Below, one piece after another: positions 14,728 to 24,051 of a stretch of DNA of 38,488 nucleotides. Source of the DNA: Nitrospira sp. (lineage in GTDB: Bacteria; Nitrospirota; Nitrospiria; Nitrospirales; Nitrospiraceae); assembly GCA_029240595.1 (NCBI GenBank), contig JARDZZ010000004.1:1-38488 (forward strand), read 5' to 3'. The notes beneath the pieces were generated by a model, which was not told where the DNA came from, ran no database searches, and was given only the letters and a program-made list of their open reading frames with translations. Both the position numbers and the translations under genes were made by a program. Positions within the stretch are counted from its first letter, which is position 1. Every line of letters begins with the position of its first letter.

Positions 14728-16080
14728 ATGAGCACACAGCACAAGCATGTGATCATTGTCGCCGGTGCAGGTCCGGCCGGTATGGCCGTAGCTGCCTCGC
14801 TCGGGAAAGCCGGGCACGAAATTATCATCCTGAATCGCGATATCAAATTCGGTGGGCTTGCCGAGTATGGGATCTTCCCCAGCAAACTGAAACTTCGCGG
14901 GGGCCTGCGGAAACAGTACTGGGACCTCCTGCAGCAGCCGAACGTCCATTATTTCGGCAACGTGTCGATCGGAAAAGACAAAGATCTGACTGTCGATGAC
15001 GTCCGTTCACTCGGCGCCAGCGCAGTAGTGTTTTCAATCGGCGCACAGGGGACTAAAGCCATCGGCGTAGAAGGGGATTCTGCGCAGGGCGTCTTCCACG
15101 CCAAAGACGTCGTTTACCATTTCAACCGGCTCCCCGGCTTTGGTGATCGCCCGTTCGAAATGGGCAAGCAGGTCGCAGTCATCGGTGCCGGGGATGTCAT
15201 GGTGGACATCGCACACTGGCTGACTCGGTATAAAAAAGTCGAACGCGTAACCGCGATCGTACGGCGGGGTCCAGCGGAACGGAAATACAATCCGAAAGAA
15301 ATCCGCGCGGTTTGCGCCAATATGGATCTGGAAGGCATCAAGAACGAGTTCGACCGGATCAAGGATCGGCTGGTGGCCGTCGGCCAAAATCCGGACGAGA
15401 TACAAAAAGGGCTTTTTGAAGAGTTCACGAAATGTGAGCCTGCGGCGAGTCGAACCAAAATGGGCTTCAGATTCTTGGCTTCACCCAAGCGCATCCTTGT
15501 CAACGAACACAATCGTGTCCGTGGTCTTGAAATGGAAGAGAACAAACTAGAACCCAAAGGCGAGGACACGGCCGCCGTGGGACTCAAACAGTTTTACGAG
15601 TTCCCTTGTGACTCGGTTGTGTTCGCTGTCGGCGACAAGGTCGACGACACGGTAGGACTGCCCTATAAAGGGGGCACTTTTCTGACCAATCCCAACAAGA
15701 CTGGCAACGACCCTGATGATGCGCTCTTTCAAGCCTATGACGAATCATCCGGCAAAATCTTGGAAGGACTCTTCCTTGCCGGTTGGGCGAGAAAGGCGAG
15801 TGAAGGCTTGGTCGGGGTTGCCAAAAGGGACGGAGATTGGTGCGCTGAAGTCGTGACTCGTTATCTTGAAACGAAAGCCGCAGACAGCCCAGTGAGCGCT
15901 GTCTTGGATAAACTACAAGCGCTGCTCAAGGAACGGAAGAGCCGGCCCGTCGACATCACAGGTCTTCGAGCCCTCCAAGCAGCCGAGAAAGCGCACAAGG
16001 ACATGACGGACTGCATTGGAGAATTCAAGTACGTGACGAACCAGGAAATGCTCAGCCTGATCGAGCGCGGCGGCAGGTAG
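14728..16080 (+). CDS. FprA/adrenodoxin reductase-like NADPH-ferredoxin oxidoreductase
   Basis: 450 residues. FAD-binding motif G13-A-G-P-A-G18 after an IIVAG strand; GGLAEYGIFPSKLKLRGGL, equivalent to the GGLxRYGVAP segment of adrenodoxin reductase; a second nucleotide-binding motif G153-A-G-D-V-M-V-D-I-A162 for NAD(P)H; and a C-terminal FLAGWARKASEGLVGVAKRDG block, the hallmark FAD contact of the FprA group. This class moves electrons between NADPH and ferredoxin. Glutamate synthase small subunits share the fold but have an N-terminal iron-sulfur domain that is absent here. A helical tail of ~55 residues (from AVLDKLQALLKERK on) is extra. An inferred role is supplying reduced ferredoxin for the reductive TCA cycle or related reactions. 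Converges on nadK, 9 nt between stops. Confidence 0.82.
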   Translation: MSTQHKHVIIVAGAGPAGMAVAASLGKAGHEIIILNRDIKFGGLAEYGIFPSKLKLRGGLRKQYWDLLQQPNVHYFGNVSIGKDKDLTVDDVRSLGASAVVFSIGAQGTKAIGVEGDSAQGVFHAKDVVYHFNRLPGFGDRPFEMGKQVAVIGAGDVMVDIAHWLTRYKKVERVTAIVRRGPAERKYNPKEIRAVCANMDLEGIKNEFDRIKDRLVAVGQNPDEIQKGLFEEFTKCEPAASRTKMGFRFLASPKRILVNEHNRVRGLEMEENKLEPKGEDTAAVGLKQFYEFPCDSVVFAVGDKVDDTVGLPYKGGTFLTNPNKTGNDPDDALFQAYDESSGKILEGLFLAGWARKASEGLVGVAKRDGDWCAEVVTRYLETKAADSPVSAVLDKLQALLKERKSRPVDITGLRALQAAEKAHKDMTDCIGEFKYVTNQEMLSLIERGGR

Positions 16081-16089
16081 CCAGACCAT

Positions 16090-16950
16090 TCAACTTCCGC
16101 CCCATTTCAACTTCTCACGCAGGACTGCGTAGTAGCTGCTTTCCGGAAAGCGAATCAACCGTGTGCGGTGTTCAGAGACCTTCAAGAGCACCGTATCCCC
16201 TTGGGTCAGTGCAACACCTACCTGCCCATCAAGCGTGGCCATTGCGCCTTCATCCTTGCTCGTTAACGTCACGTCAATCTCGGCGTCATCTGGAACGATA
16301 AGAGGCCGGTGAGTGAGCGTATGGGGACAGACCGGCGAGAGGATCAAGGAGCGGACCGCCGGACTGATAATGGGACCGCCGGCAGAGAGGGAATAGGCAG
16401 TGGATCCGGTGGGGGTGCTGATGATGAGGCCATCACCACGAAGCGTGGTGACGAATTGTCCTTGAATCGCAATATTGAGCTCGATCATGCGTGCGAGCGT
16501 TCCCTTGCTGATCACGACGTCATTCAGCACGAGCCCCTGGGCCACCGTTTCACCATGCCGATGAATGTGCGAACTGATCATCAGGCGTTCGTCGAGCACA
16601 TATTCATTGGCAAACACCCGCTCGAGGGAAGGGAACAAGTGTTCCAACCTGACCTCAGTCAGAAACCCGAGCCCGCCCATGTTGACTCCCAGGATCGGAA
16701 TGCCGCGTTCGGCGGCTAACCGCGCTGCATTGAGCATGGTGCCGTCGCCCCCCAGGATCAGCATCACGTCGGCCTTTTGCGCCAACTGAGTTTTTTGCAC
16801 GCCTCCGCGCTCGTTCAACAACGCAGCGGACGTGCTATCCAAAATGACATCAATCTTTCGATCTCGCAGCCAATTGACCACCGCATGCACGGTCGCCTTG
16901 ATCTCTGGGAATTTCGGCTTAGTTAATATTCCGATGCTTTTGCTTTTCAT
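16090..16950 (-). CDS. nadK: NAD kinase
   Basis: Phosphorylates NAD to NADP using ATP or polyphosphate in the cytoplasm. 286 residues, typical size. The defining GGDG motif is at 67-70 (LILGGDGTML). It is followed by VNMGGLGFLTEV, the LNDVVI segment, and the glycine-rich DGLIISTPTGSTAYSLSAGGP substrate region. The C-terminus (HPLI/RPLIVPDDAEIDV..., DGQVGVALTQGD) also matches the family. No ribosome binding site is obvious at the ATG. A good promoter lies about 40 nt upstream. Next to a probable NADPH-using flavoprotein, which is suggestive but the two converge and are not co-transcribed. Confidence 0.95.
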   Translation of the reverse strand: MKSKSIGILTKPKFPEIKATVHAVVNWLRDRKIDVILDSTSAALLNERGGVQKTQLAQKADVMLILGGDGTMLNAARLAAERGIPILGVNMGGLGFLTEVRLEHLFPSLERVFANEYVLDERLMISSHIHRHGETVAQGLVLNDVVISKGTLARMIELNIAIQGQFVTTLRGDGLIISTPTGSTAYSLSAGGPIISPAVRSLILSPVCPHTLTHRPLIVPDDAEIDVTLTSKDEGAMATLDGQVGVALTQGDTVLLKVSEHRTRLIRFPESSYYAVLREKLKWGGS

Positions 16951-16997
16951 CGATCTGTAGTACCGTAATTCATCAAAATTCTGGGAAAAGGTGCGGG

Positions 16998-17026
16998 ATT
17001 TTATCGGGAGGGTCCAGTGAAGTCAA
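16998..17026 (-). promoter_or_regulatory. Sigma70-type promoter of nadK
   Basis: Minus strand: TTGACT (17026-17021), a 17-nt spacer, then TAAAAT (17003-16998). The predicted start near 16991 leaves a ~41-nt leader. Confidence 0.7.
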
Positions 17027-17098
17027 CGAACGAACGGTACGATCTCAGAGGGATCCTGCTCGATGTCCGCGTGCATGCCGTGCAATTCTGTCGCAACC

Positions 17099-17127
17099 TT
17101 GACAGTGAAAAAGCTTCTAGTTAGAAT
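17099..17127 (+). promoter_or_regulatory. Sigma70-type promoter of clpC
   Basis: A perfect TTGACA (17099-17104), a 17-nt spacer and TAGAAT (17122-17127, one mismatch). The predicted start near 17134 gives a 60-nt leader. No CtsR-like or CIRCE operator was recognised. Confidence 0.78.
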
Positions 17128-17193
17128 TAGGCAGATATTTCGAAGGGTTTGAGCGACTCCCCATAGGAGAGCCCCCCAGAATAAGGAGGAAGG

Positions 17194-19620
17194 ATGTTCG
17201 AACGATTCACGGACAAGGGTCGGAAGATCATCATCCTGGCGCGTGAGGAAGCCGAGCGGCACCAAAACGACTACCTCGGAACCGAGCACCTGGTCTTAGC
17301 CATCCTTCGCGAATCCGACGGCATCGCCCTGATGATCCTCAAGAAGATGGGGCTTTCCACCGAACAGATCCGCCTGGAAATCGAGCGCAATCTCCCCGGG
17401 GGCGGCACCACGATGACCTTCGGCGAGATTCCCTTCAGCCCGCGAGTCAAAAAGGTCATCGAGTACGGCGTGGAGGAAGCGCGCCTCCTTGGCCACAACC
17501 ATATTGGCAGCGAGCATCTCTTGCTGGGACTGCTGCGGGAAGAAGAGGGTATCGGAGGGAAAATCCTTCGCAGCCTCGGAGCCAACCTGTTGACCGCTCG
17601 GCAATTGACGGTCACCTTCCTCCGCAAGTCCGCACCCAGAGAACGAGACCGAAAAAGCAACACGCCGGCGCTCGACGAATTCGGCCGCGACCTCACGCAA
17701 ATGGCGCAGGAAGGCCAACTGGATCCGGTGATCGGACGCGCCGATGAAATCGAACGCGTGCTCCAGATATTGAGTCGTCGCACGAAAAATAATCCGGTGC
17801 TCATCGGTGAGTCCGGCGTCGGCAAGACGGCAATCGTCGAGGGATTGGCCCAGCGGATTGTACAGTCGGAAGTGCCCGACAACCTTCTGTCCCGCCGCGT
17901 GATCGCCTTGGACCTCGGCTCCCTCGTCGCGGGCACAAAATACCGTGGCCAATTCGAGGAACGTCTGAAAGTCGTCATGAAGGAAATCGTCCAGGCCGGC
18001 AACATCATCATCTTCATCGATGAATTACACACGCTGGTGGGAGCGGGTGCGGCGGAAGGTTCCATCGATGCATCCAACATGCTGAAGCCTGCGTTGTCTC
18101 GTGGCGAAATCCAGTGCATCGGAGCGACCACACTCGATGAATACCGCAAGCACATTGAGAAGGACGGCGCGCTCAAGCGGCGCTTCCAGCCGATTTATGT
18201 GCAGCCCCCGAGCCTTGATGAGACCGTTCGAATCATCCAGGGTCTACGGGACCGCTATGAAGAACACCACGGTGTCGAGATTACGGAGGATGCGATCGTC
18301 GAGGCGGTCAAGCTCTCCGATCGCTATATCACCGATCGGTTCCTGCCGGACAAAGCTATTGACTTGATCGACGAGACCGGCTCGCGCGCCAAACTTCAGA
18401 CCTATGCGCTCCCTGGCGAGCTCAAAGCGATGGAACAGGAACTGAAGAAAGTCTCCCGCGACAAGGAACTTGCGATTTCGATGCAGAACTTCGAGGAAGC
18501 TGTTCGTCATCGGGAAGAGGAAGAACGGCTGCGCAAGCTGCTCGATGAATCCAAGCGGGAATGGAAGAAAAATCAGGAAAAGCACAAACCGACGATCGGC
18601 AAAGAAGACGTCGCGTACGTCGTCTCGAAAATGACCGGCATCCCGCTCTTCAAGCTCGAGGAAGAAGAATCCAACAAGCTTCTCCGCATGGAGGAGTTCC
18701 TTCACAAGCGCGTGGTGGGACAGAACGAGGCGATTTCGGCTGTGTGCCGAGCGATCCGCCGGTCTCGTGCGGGCTTGAAGGAAGCGAAGAAGCCCATCGG
18801 TTCATTTATTTTCCTTGGGCCGACAGGCGTAGGGAAGACTGAGCTGGCGAGAACGTTGGCGGAATTTCTGTTCAACACGGAAGATGCGCTAATCCGAATT
18901 GACATGTCCGAATATCAGGAAAAGTTTACCAGCTCACGGCTGTTCGGAGCGCCTCCGGGCTATGTTGGCTACGAAGAAGGCGGCCAGCTCACTGAGCGCG
19001 TGCGGCGTCGGCCCTATTCAGTGGTGCTGTTCGACGAGATCGAGAAGGCCCATCCCGACGTCTTTAATCTCTTGCTTCAGGTCCTGGACGACGGGATCCT
19101 GACGGATAGCCTGGGCCGCAAGGTGGATTTCAAGAATACTGTCGTCATCATGACGTCGAATATCGGCACCAAGATGATACAGAAAGGGGTGTCGCTCGGA
19201 TTCCAGAGCACGGATGCCGAGCAGGATCGGCACAAGAAGGAAGAGGTACTGGGAGAACTCCGTCGGCAATTCAGCCCAGAGTTCCTCAACCGGATCGACG
19301 AGATCGTGGTCTTCCACCAACTCGACAAGACGCACTTGACGAGCATCCTCGACATCCTGCTGCGCGAACTGAATCTGAGGCTGGTGGACAAGGGCGTCGA
19401 AATCGAAGTCGACGACGAGGTGAAGGCCTGGCTGATCAAGGAAGGCTACGAGCCACTCTATGGAGCACGGCCCATGCGCAGAACCATCCAGCGCGCAATC
19501 GGCGATCCCCTCTCTGAGGAGATGATCAAGGGTCGATTCAAGGAGAGCCGCAAGATCCGCGTCGTGCTACGTGACGGCGCGCCGACGTTCATCGAACAGG
19601 AGGCCATGGCAGAGGTCTAG
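17194..19620 (+). CDS. clpC: Clp protease ATP-binding subunit ClpC
   Basis: A hexameric AAA+ unfoldase that feeds substrates to ClpP. 808 residues. Two Clp_N repeats at about 1-140 (opening [20 protein letters not shown]). First AAA+ module with Walker A GESGVGKT (205-212) and Walker [18 protein letters not shown] middle domain with a UVR-like stretch (about 421-456, [19 protein letters not shown]). Second AAA+ module with GPTGVGKT (542-549) and [14 protein letters not shown]-terminal ClpB-D2-small domain with [21 protein letters not shown]. The short M-domain excludes ClpB. The UVR-like segment and N-terminus point to ClpC, not ClpA. AAGGAGGAAGG before the ATG is a very strong ribosome site. 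No ctsR or mcsAB neighbours, unlike Firmicutes. It ends at its own terminator. Confidence 0.96.
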   Translation: MFERFTDKGRKIIILAREEAERHQNDYLGTEHLVLAILRESDGIALMILKKMGLSTEQIRLEIERNLPGGGTTMTFGEIPFSPRVKKVIEYGVEEARLLGHNHIGSEHLLLGLLREEEGIGGKILRSLGANLLTARQLTVTFLRKSAPRERDRKSNTPALDEFGRDLTQMAQEGQLDPVIGRADEIERVLQILSRRTKNNPVLIGESGVGKTAIVEGLAQRIVQSEVPDNLLSRRVIALDLGSLVAGTKYRGQFEERLKVVMKEIVQAGNIIIFIDELHTLVGAGAAEGSIDASNMLKPALSRGEIQCIGATTLDEYRKHIEKDGALKRRFQPIYVQPPSLDETVRIIQGLRDRYEEHHGVEITEDAIVEAVKLSDRYITDRFLPDKAIDLIDETGSRAKLQTYALPGELKAMEQELKKVSRDKELAISMQNFEEAVRHREEEERLRKLLDESKREWKKNQEKHKPTIGKEDVAYVVSKMTGIPLFKLEEEESNKLLRMEEFLHKRVVGQNEAISAVCRAIRRSRAGLKEAKKPIGSFIFLGPTGVGKTELARTLAEFLFNTEDALIRIDMSEYQEKFTSSRLFGAPPGYVGYEEGGQLTERVRRRPYSVVLFDEIEKAHPDVFNLLLQVLDDGILTDSLGRKVDFKNTVVIMTSNIGTKMIQKGVSLGFQSTDAEQDRHKKEEVLGELRRQFSPEFLNRIDEIVVFHQLDKTHLTSILDILLRELNLRLVDKGVEIEVDDEVKAWLIKEGYEPLYGARPMRRTIQRAIGDPLSEEMIKGRFKESRKIRVVLRDGAPTFIEQEAMAEV

Positions 19621-19661
19621 CGACCGCTGTGACCCTCCATCACTCCCATGGCGAAGTCTTG

Positions 19662-19705
19662 TGCGACCCTTGTCGGAATGACGGCAAGGGTCGCATTTGT
19701 TTTTA
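19662..19705 (+). terminator. Rho-independent terminator of clpC
   Basis: An 11-bp perfect stem (19662-19672 with 19685-19695), extended by three inner pairs (19673-19675 with 19682-19684, one of them G-T), a 6-nt loop, then TTTGTTTTTA. It begins 42 nt after the clpC stop. Confidence 0.9.
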
Positions 19706-19730
19706 CGGCATGCCGCGTCTGTCTCGAAAC

Positions 19731-20813
19731 ATGATCAACCGCCAATCCGCCTTTCCATGGCAATCAGGTCCGATCCTGGGTATCGAAACCTCTTGTGACG
19801 AAACTGCCGCCTCGGTCCTGTCCTCCGATGGATCGGTCCTCTCCAACGTCATTGCGTCTCAGGATGCCGTCCATCAACGCTTCGGTGGCGTGGTCCCCGA
19901 ACTTGCCTCTCGTGCCCACGTCGAGACGATTGAGTCCGTCGCAGACGCGGCCATGGAGGAAGCGAAGCTGTCATGGGCCGACCTGGCGGGCCTTGCGGTC
20001 ACCCAGGGACCTGGCCTTGCTGGTGCGTTGATCGTTGGGGTCAATTACGCCAAGAGCTTGGCGTACACACTCGGGCTTCCCCTCGTTGGCGTCAGCCATT
20101 TGGAAGGGCATATTGCTTCCGCATGGCTGGAGGATCCGGAGTTTCCGTTGCCCTGTGTCGTTCTCGTCGTGTCGGGCGGCCATACGCACCTCTTTCTTCA
20201 AGATCAACACGGCCGCTGTCGTCTCCTGGGCTGCACCAGAGACGATGCCGCGGGAGAAGCGTTTGATAAGGGGGCACAGATGCTGGGATTGGGATTCCCA
20301 GGCGGCCCTGCACTCGATCGGCTCGCGCAAACAGGCAACGCCCGTGCGTTCGGGTTTCCGAAGTCCCGCATCAAGAAAGACAGCCTCGAATTCAGTTTTA
20401 GCGGATTAAAAACCGCATTGCTGTACACGCTCCATAGCATGGAGGAGCCTCAACAAGTCAAACTGAAAGCCGATTTGGCCGCAGGCTATCAAGAGGCGAT
20501 CGTCACCGTTCTGATCGATAAGGCGTTCATGGCTCTCAAGCAGACGGGCGTTCGTGCGCTGGCAGTGGTGGGTGGAGTGTCGGCCAATAGCCGCCTGAGA
20601 TGCTTGCTTCAAGAACGAGCTCTGGCGACAGACACAAGAATCAGCCTTCCGCCTTTACGCTTCTGTACGGACAACGCCGCCATGGTGGCGGCAGCAGGCA
20701 GACAAGCCCTTATCGCCGGTCGCCGGATGCCGTTGGATGCAGAGCCATGGTCGACGTTGGAACCGACGAGCGAGAGTTCTTTCGCTATAACCCCTGAGGC
20801 CTCCCATTCCTGA
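19731..20813 (+). CDS. tsaD: tRNA N6-adenosine threonylcarbamoyltransferase TsaD
   Basis: Transfers the threonylcarbamoyl group to A37 of ANN-decoding tRNAs, working with TsaB, TsaC and TsaE in the cytoplasm. 360 residues from ATG 19731. The ASKHA-fold opening ILGIETSCDETA starts at residue 15. The metal-binding histidines are H123 and H127 (GVSHLEGHIAS). Other family blocks are PELASRAHVE, TQGPGLAGALIVG, LVVSGGHTHL, GEAFDKGA, FSFSGLKTA, VVGGVSANSRLR and FCTDNAAM. Upstream starts in frame (19629, 19710) are rejected: the first lies before the clpC terminator hairpin and the second abuts its T-tract. The gene starts 26 nt after that terminator with no obvious promoter. hflX follows directly. 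Confidence 0.94.
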   Translation: MINRQSAFPWQSGPILGIETSCDETAASVLSSDGSVLSNVIASQDAVHQRFGGVVPELASRAHVETIESVADAAMEEAKLSWADLAGLAVTQGPGLAGALIVGVNYAKSLAYTLGLPLVGVSHLEGHIASAWLEDPEFPLPCVVLVVSGGHTHLFLQDQHGRCRLLGCTRDDAAGEAFDKGAQMLGLGFPGGPALDRLAQTGNARAFGFPKSRIKKDSLEFSFSGLKTALLYTLHSMEEPQQVKLKADLAAGYQEAIVTVLIDKAFMALKQTGVRALAVVGGVSANSRLRCLLQERALATDTRISLPPLRFCTDNAAMVAAAGRQALIAGRRMPLDAEPWSTLEPTSESSFAITPEASHS

Positions 20814-20835
20814 GATCTACGGTCAGACCAGCGGA

Positions 20836-22488
20836 TTGCGACCCAGTCAAGTCACCGCCATCGAGCGGCTGTACCGGCGTCGCGTGCCTCACGACAAGGT
20901 GCTTTCTCCTGAGCTCGGCAGGACCATGTGTCAGATCTCACGCGAGATTCGGCGTCCTATCGCAATCCTGCTCAGTAGAAGGGGACAGGTTCAAGAAATC
21001 ATCGTCGGAACTGATCTCACGCTCTCGGCGACGACCCTATCGAAGTTTCGTGTCGGAGCGCGGTCTCTCCGCGGGCTTCGTGTCATCCGGACACAGCTCC
21101 ATGATCAGCCGTTGAGTCAGGAATCTTTGACCGACCTCGCCTATCTGCGCCTTGATTTATTCGGGGCGCTATCAGTGACGCCTGAAGGAAATCCCGGGAA
21201 CCTGTATCTGGCTCATCTCTTGCCGCCAAACGGCACGGGTCAGGTCTGCAATATCCTCAAGCACACGCCGTTTCATCACGCCACCATGGCCTTCGACCGC
21301 TTTATTGAGGATCTCGAAGCAGACATGCAACGTGCCCAAGGGACTCACGCGGTAGGCCATGAGAGAGAATCGGCCATGCTGGTGAGCGCCTCATCACGAA
21401 GCCGAGTCGAACAAGAAGATCGTCTGCTGGAACTCGCAGAGCTGGCCTCTTCTGCAGGTGTCACGGTCGTCGACCGAATGGCGCAACGGACGCAGGACGG
21501 TCATCAACGTTACGTGTTGGGGAGCGGGAAGCTGAAGGATGTTCTGATCCAGACGCTCCATAGAGGGGCGGACATGGTCATCTTCGATCAAACCCTCACG
21601 CCCGCACAATCGAGAGCGATATCCGAAATGACGGACATTAAGGTCATCGATCGGACCCAGCTCATCTTGGACATTTTCGCTCGGCGAGCTCACACACGTG
21701 AGGGAAAAGTACAAGTCGAGCTGGCGCAACTACGATATTTGCTTCCAAGACTTTCCGGGAAAGGCCAGGAACTGTCCCGGCTGGGCGGTGGAATAGGCTC
21801 ACGCGGACCCGGCGAAACGAAGCTGGAAACCGATCGGCGGAGAATCAGGGACCGCATCACGCATCTCGAACGCGAACTCGATCAGTTCGGCCGTCACCAG
21901 GATCAGCGGCGCGCCCGTCGAACGAGACACGGGTTGCCGGTGGTGTCACTGGTTGGATACACGAATGCCGGAAAATCGACCCTCTTGAATGTCCTGACTA
22001 ACAGTCATGTCTCAACTGTTGATCGGGTATTTGAGACACTTGACACGACAAGCCGTCGGCTTCGATTCCCACAAGATCGGGAGGTCATCATTACGGACAC
22101 CGTCGGATTCATTCGTGACTTGCCTGAAGAACTGCTGGGAGCCTTTCGCACGACGCTCGAGGAATTGCGCCAGGCGGATCTTCTTGTCCATGTCGTGGAC
22201 GCCGGCGCGGCTGATGTCGACATCCAAATATCCGCCGTGGTTAAAATTCTTCAAGAACTGAATCTAGACATGCTGCGGAGGACGCTCGTCTTTAATAAAT
22301 GCGATAGAATTCCGCCGGCCGAGGCAGACCGGCTTTGTCGTCGCTATCAGGCCATCGGCGTATCCGCGCTGCATCCCGACACCTTGCGCCCGCTCCTGGA
22401 CCATCTCGACCGTGAACTCGCCGGGGTGGCACTTCCTCAACCAACCAGCCAGGTCGACCAAGCAGCTGCGCTTGCATCTCGGTTGTGA
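20836..22488 (+). CDS. hflX: GTPase HflX, long form
   Basis: A ribosome-associated GTPase that rescues or splits stalled 70S ribosomes under stress. 550 residues from the TTG at 20836. An N-terminal extension (RPSQVTAIERLYRRRVPHDKVLS) marks the long HflX form. The HflX domain follows (TVVDRMAQRTQ, VLGSGKLKDV, IFDQTLTPAQSRAI, VQVELAQLRYLLPRL, GGGIGSRGPGETKLE). The G domain has P-loop GYTNAGKST at 374-382, G3 DTVGF and G4 NKCD. The typical N-terminal peptide YGQTSG is encoded in frame directly before the TTG, back to a stop at 20788, so the true start may be a rare CTG (20794), ATT (20806) or ATC (20815). It overlaps or abuts tsaD and is followed 25 nt later by nth. Confidence 0.92.
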   Translation: MRPSQVTAIERLYRRRVPHDKVLSPELGRTMCQISREIRRPIAILLSRRGQVQEIIVGTDLTLSATTLSKFRVGARSLRGLRVIRTQLHDQPLSQESLTDLAYLRLDLFGALSVTPEGNPGNLYLAHLLPPNGTGQVCNILKHTPFHHATMAFDRFIEDLEADMQRAQGTHAVGHERESAMLVSASSRSRVEQEDRLLELAELASSAGVTVVDRMAQRTQDGHQRYVLGSGKLKDVLIQTLHRGADMVIFDQTLTPAQSRAISEMTDIKVIDRTQLILDIFARRAHTREGKVQVELAQLRYLLPRLSGKGQELSRLGGGIGSRGPGETKLETDRRRIRDRITHLERELDQFGRHQDQRRARRTRHGLPVVSLVGYTNAGKSTLLNVLTNSHVSTVDRVFETLDTTSRRLRFPQDREVIITDTVGFIRDLPEELLGAFRTTLEELRQADLLVHVVDAGAADVDIQISAVVKILQELNLDMLRRTLVFNKCDRIPPAEADRLCRRYQAIGVSALHPDTLRPLLDHLDRELAGVALPQPTSQVDQAAALASRL

Positions 22489-22513
22489 CCTCTTCACAAT
22501 CTGCAACCAGGGC

Positions 22514-23176
22514 ATGCGACGTCCGCCAACATCGCCGGCTGCGAACCGGAAGCGATTGCAACGCATTGCGCAGGCGCTTGAGGCCGCGATGCCGGAGGCT
22601 AAGATCGAACTCTCCCATCGATCCCCGTGGGAACTGCTGGTGGCCACCATCCTATCGGCGCAGTGCACCGATCAACGGGTCAACCAGGTGACACCGGCGT
22701 TGTTCACCCGATACAAGACGCCGTCCGAATTAGCCAAGGCGCGTGTACCAGATGTGGAAGCGATCATCCGGTCAACTGGATTTTTCAAGAGCAAAGCGAA
22801 GAACATCGTGGCCTGCAGCCAGGTTCTCACCGAACGATTCGGCCAACGGGTGCCAGAACGCATGGATGATTTGGTCACCCTCCCAGGAGTCGGACGCAAG
22901 ACCGCTAACGTCCTGTTGGGCCAAGCCTTCGGTCAACCGGCAATAGTCGTAGATACACACGTGAAGCGCGTGGCCAACCGGCTCGATTTGACCAGATCAG
23001 AGGATCCGGTGCAGATCGAACAGGATCTTCAGCAACTGCTGCCGTCATCGCAATGGACAAGCGTGTCTCAGCGTCTGTTGTTGCACGGCCGCTACATCTG
23101 TCTTGCCCGGAGACCCTTGTGCGGTCGCTGCTCGATTTATGACGACTGCTATGCGAGGGAGAAGCTGCCTCGATGA
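22514..23176 (+). CDS. nth: Endonuclease III
   Basis: A base-excision repair glycosylase/AP-lyase that removes oxidised pyrimidines. 220 residues from the ATG at 22514. A start 102 nt earlier would lie inside hflX and add non-homologous residues. Family blocks: PWELLVATILSAQCTD, the helix-hairpin-helix LPGVGRKTANVLL with the catalytic Lys, and VVDTHVKRVANRL with the catalytic Asp. The C-terminal [4Fe-4S] ligand set fits C-x6-C-x2-C-x5-C (CLARRPLCGRCSIYDDC). Its stop overlaps the yicC start (ATGA), indicating translational coupling. Confidence 0.95.
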   Translation: MRRPPTSPAANRKRLQRIAQALEAAMPEAKIELSHRSPWELLVATILSAQCTDQRVNQVTPALFTRYKTPSELAKARVPDVEAIIRSTGFFKSKAKNIVACSQVLTERFGQRVPERMDDLVTLPGVGRKTANVLLGQAFGQPAIVVDTHVKRVANRLDLTRSEDPVQIEQDLQQLLPSSQWTSVSQRLLLHGRYICLARRPLCGRCSIYDDCYAREKLPR

Positions 23177-24051
23177 TTCAAAGCATGACGGGATTTGGGC
23201 GGAAACAAGCGCCGTGGCAGGAGGGGACCATTACCGTCGAGGTGCGGTCCGTGAACCATCGATTTCTCGAGATGTCCTGCAGATTGCCCCGGACCTTGGC
23301 CATGCTCGAGGAAAGTTTTAAGAAAGCAATTCAGCAGCGCTGCACGCGTGGGCGTGTCGATTTGACGGTGACGATTCAAGGGACCAAGGGGCGCAGTGGA
23401 ACCGTTGCTCTTGACCGTGCGCTTGCAAAACAGTACCATCACGCCCTCCGTACGCTAAAAGCCTCTCTCAAACTGAGCGGGCCTATTGATGTGGCCCTGA
23501 TCGCGGGACTCCGTGATGTCGTGTCCGTCTCAGACCAGCCTCCCGAAGAGCCTGAATTGGCCAGGATGGTTCAACAACTCGCCAATCAGGCGTTGGACGA
23601 CCTGCATCACATGCGAAAGCAGGAAGGCCTTGCCCTGGCCAAGGACATGAGGAAACGCCTTGAGACGATGAAGGATCACCGGTCTGCCGTGGCGAGTCGC
23701 TCGCCCATCGTCGTGCAGGAAAGCTTCGAAAGGATGAAAGAACGCATCGCCAAGCTGCTCGGAACAGAGCCGCCTGATCTTCCGCGATTGCACCAGGAAT
23801 TGGCCGTCTATGCCGACCGTGGCGACATTACAGAAGAAATAGTCAGACTGGACTCCCATATGCTACAGTTTGAGCAGCAGCTTAACCGTGCGGAATCCGT
23901 AGGGAAAACGCTCGAGTTCTTGCTCCAGGAAATGGGCCGCGAAGTCAATACGATCGGCTCGAAAGCAAACGATGCCGCCATTGCAGGGCATGTGATTCAT
24001 ATGAAAGCCGAACTGGAACGCATCCGAGAACAGGTTCAAAACGTCGAATGA
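23173..24051 (+). CDS. yicC: YicC family endoribonuclease
   Basis: 292 residues, the normal length. It opens with the family signature IQSMTGFGR, then VEVRSVNHRFLEMSCRLPR. The C-terminal half carries DITEEIVRLDSHMLQFEQQL and KTLEFLLQEMGREVNTIGSKAND, the YicC/DUF1732 block. YicC/YloC proteins have recently been recognised as RNases in some bacteria; earlier they were called stress-induced proteins. It overlaps nth by 4 nt and gmk by 4 nt. The yicC-gmk-rpoZ order is widely conserved. Confidence 0.94.
   Translation: MIQSMTGFGRKQAPWQEGTITVEVRSVNHRFLEMSCRLPRTLAMLEESFKKAIQQRCTRGRVDLTVTIQGTKGRSGTVALDRALAKQYHHALRTLKASLKLSGPIDVALIAGLRDVVSVSDQPPEEPELARMVQQLANQALDDLHHMRKQEGLALAKDMRKRLETMKDHRSAVASRSPIVVQESFERMKERIAKLLGTEPPDLPRLHQELAVYADRGDITEEIVRLDSHMLQFEQQLNRAESVGKTLEFLLQEMGREVNTIGSKANDAAIAGHVIHMKAELERIREQVQNVE

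Noticed and set aside
17271-18176. 301-residue minus-strand reading frame
   Set aside because: Entirely opposite the conserved clpC N-terminal and first AAA+ modules; Ser/Arg-rich as expected of an antisense frame.
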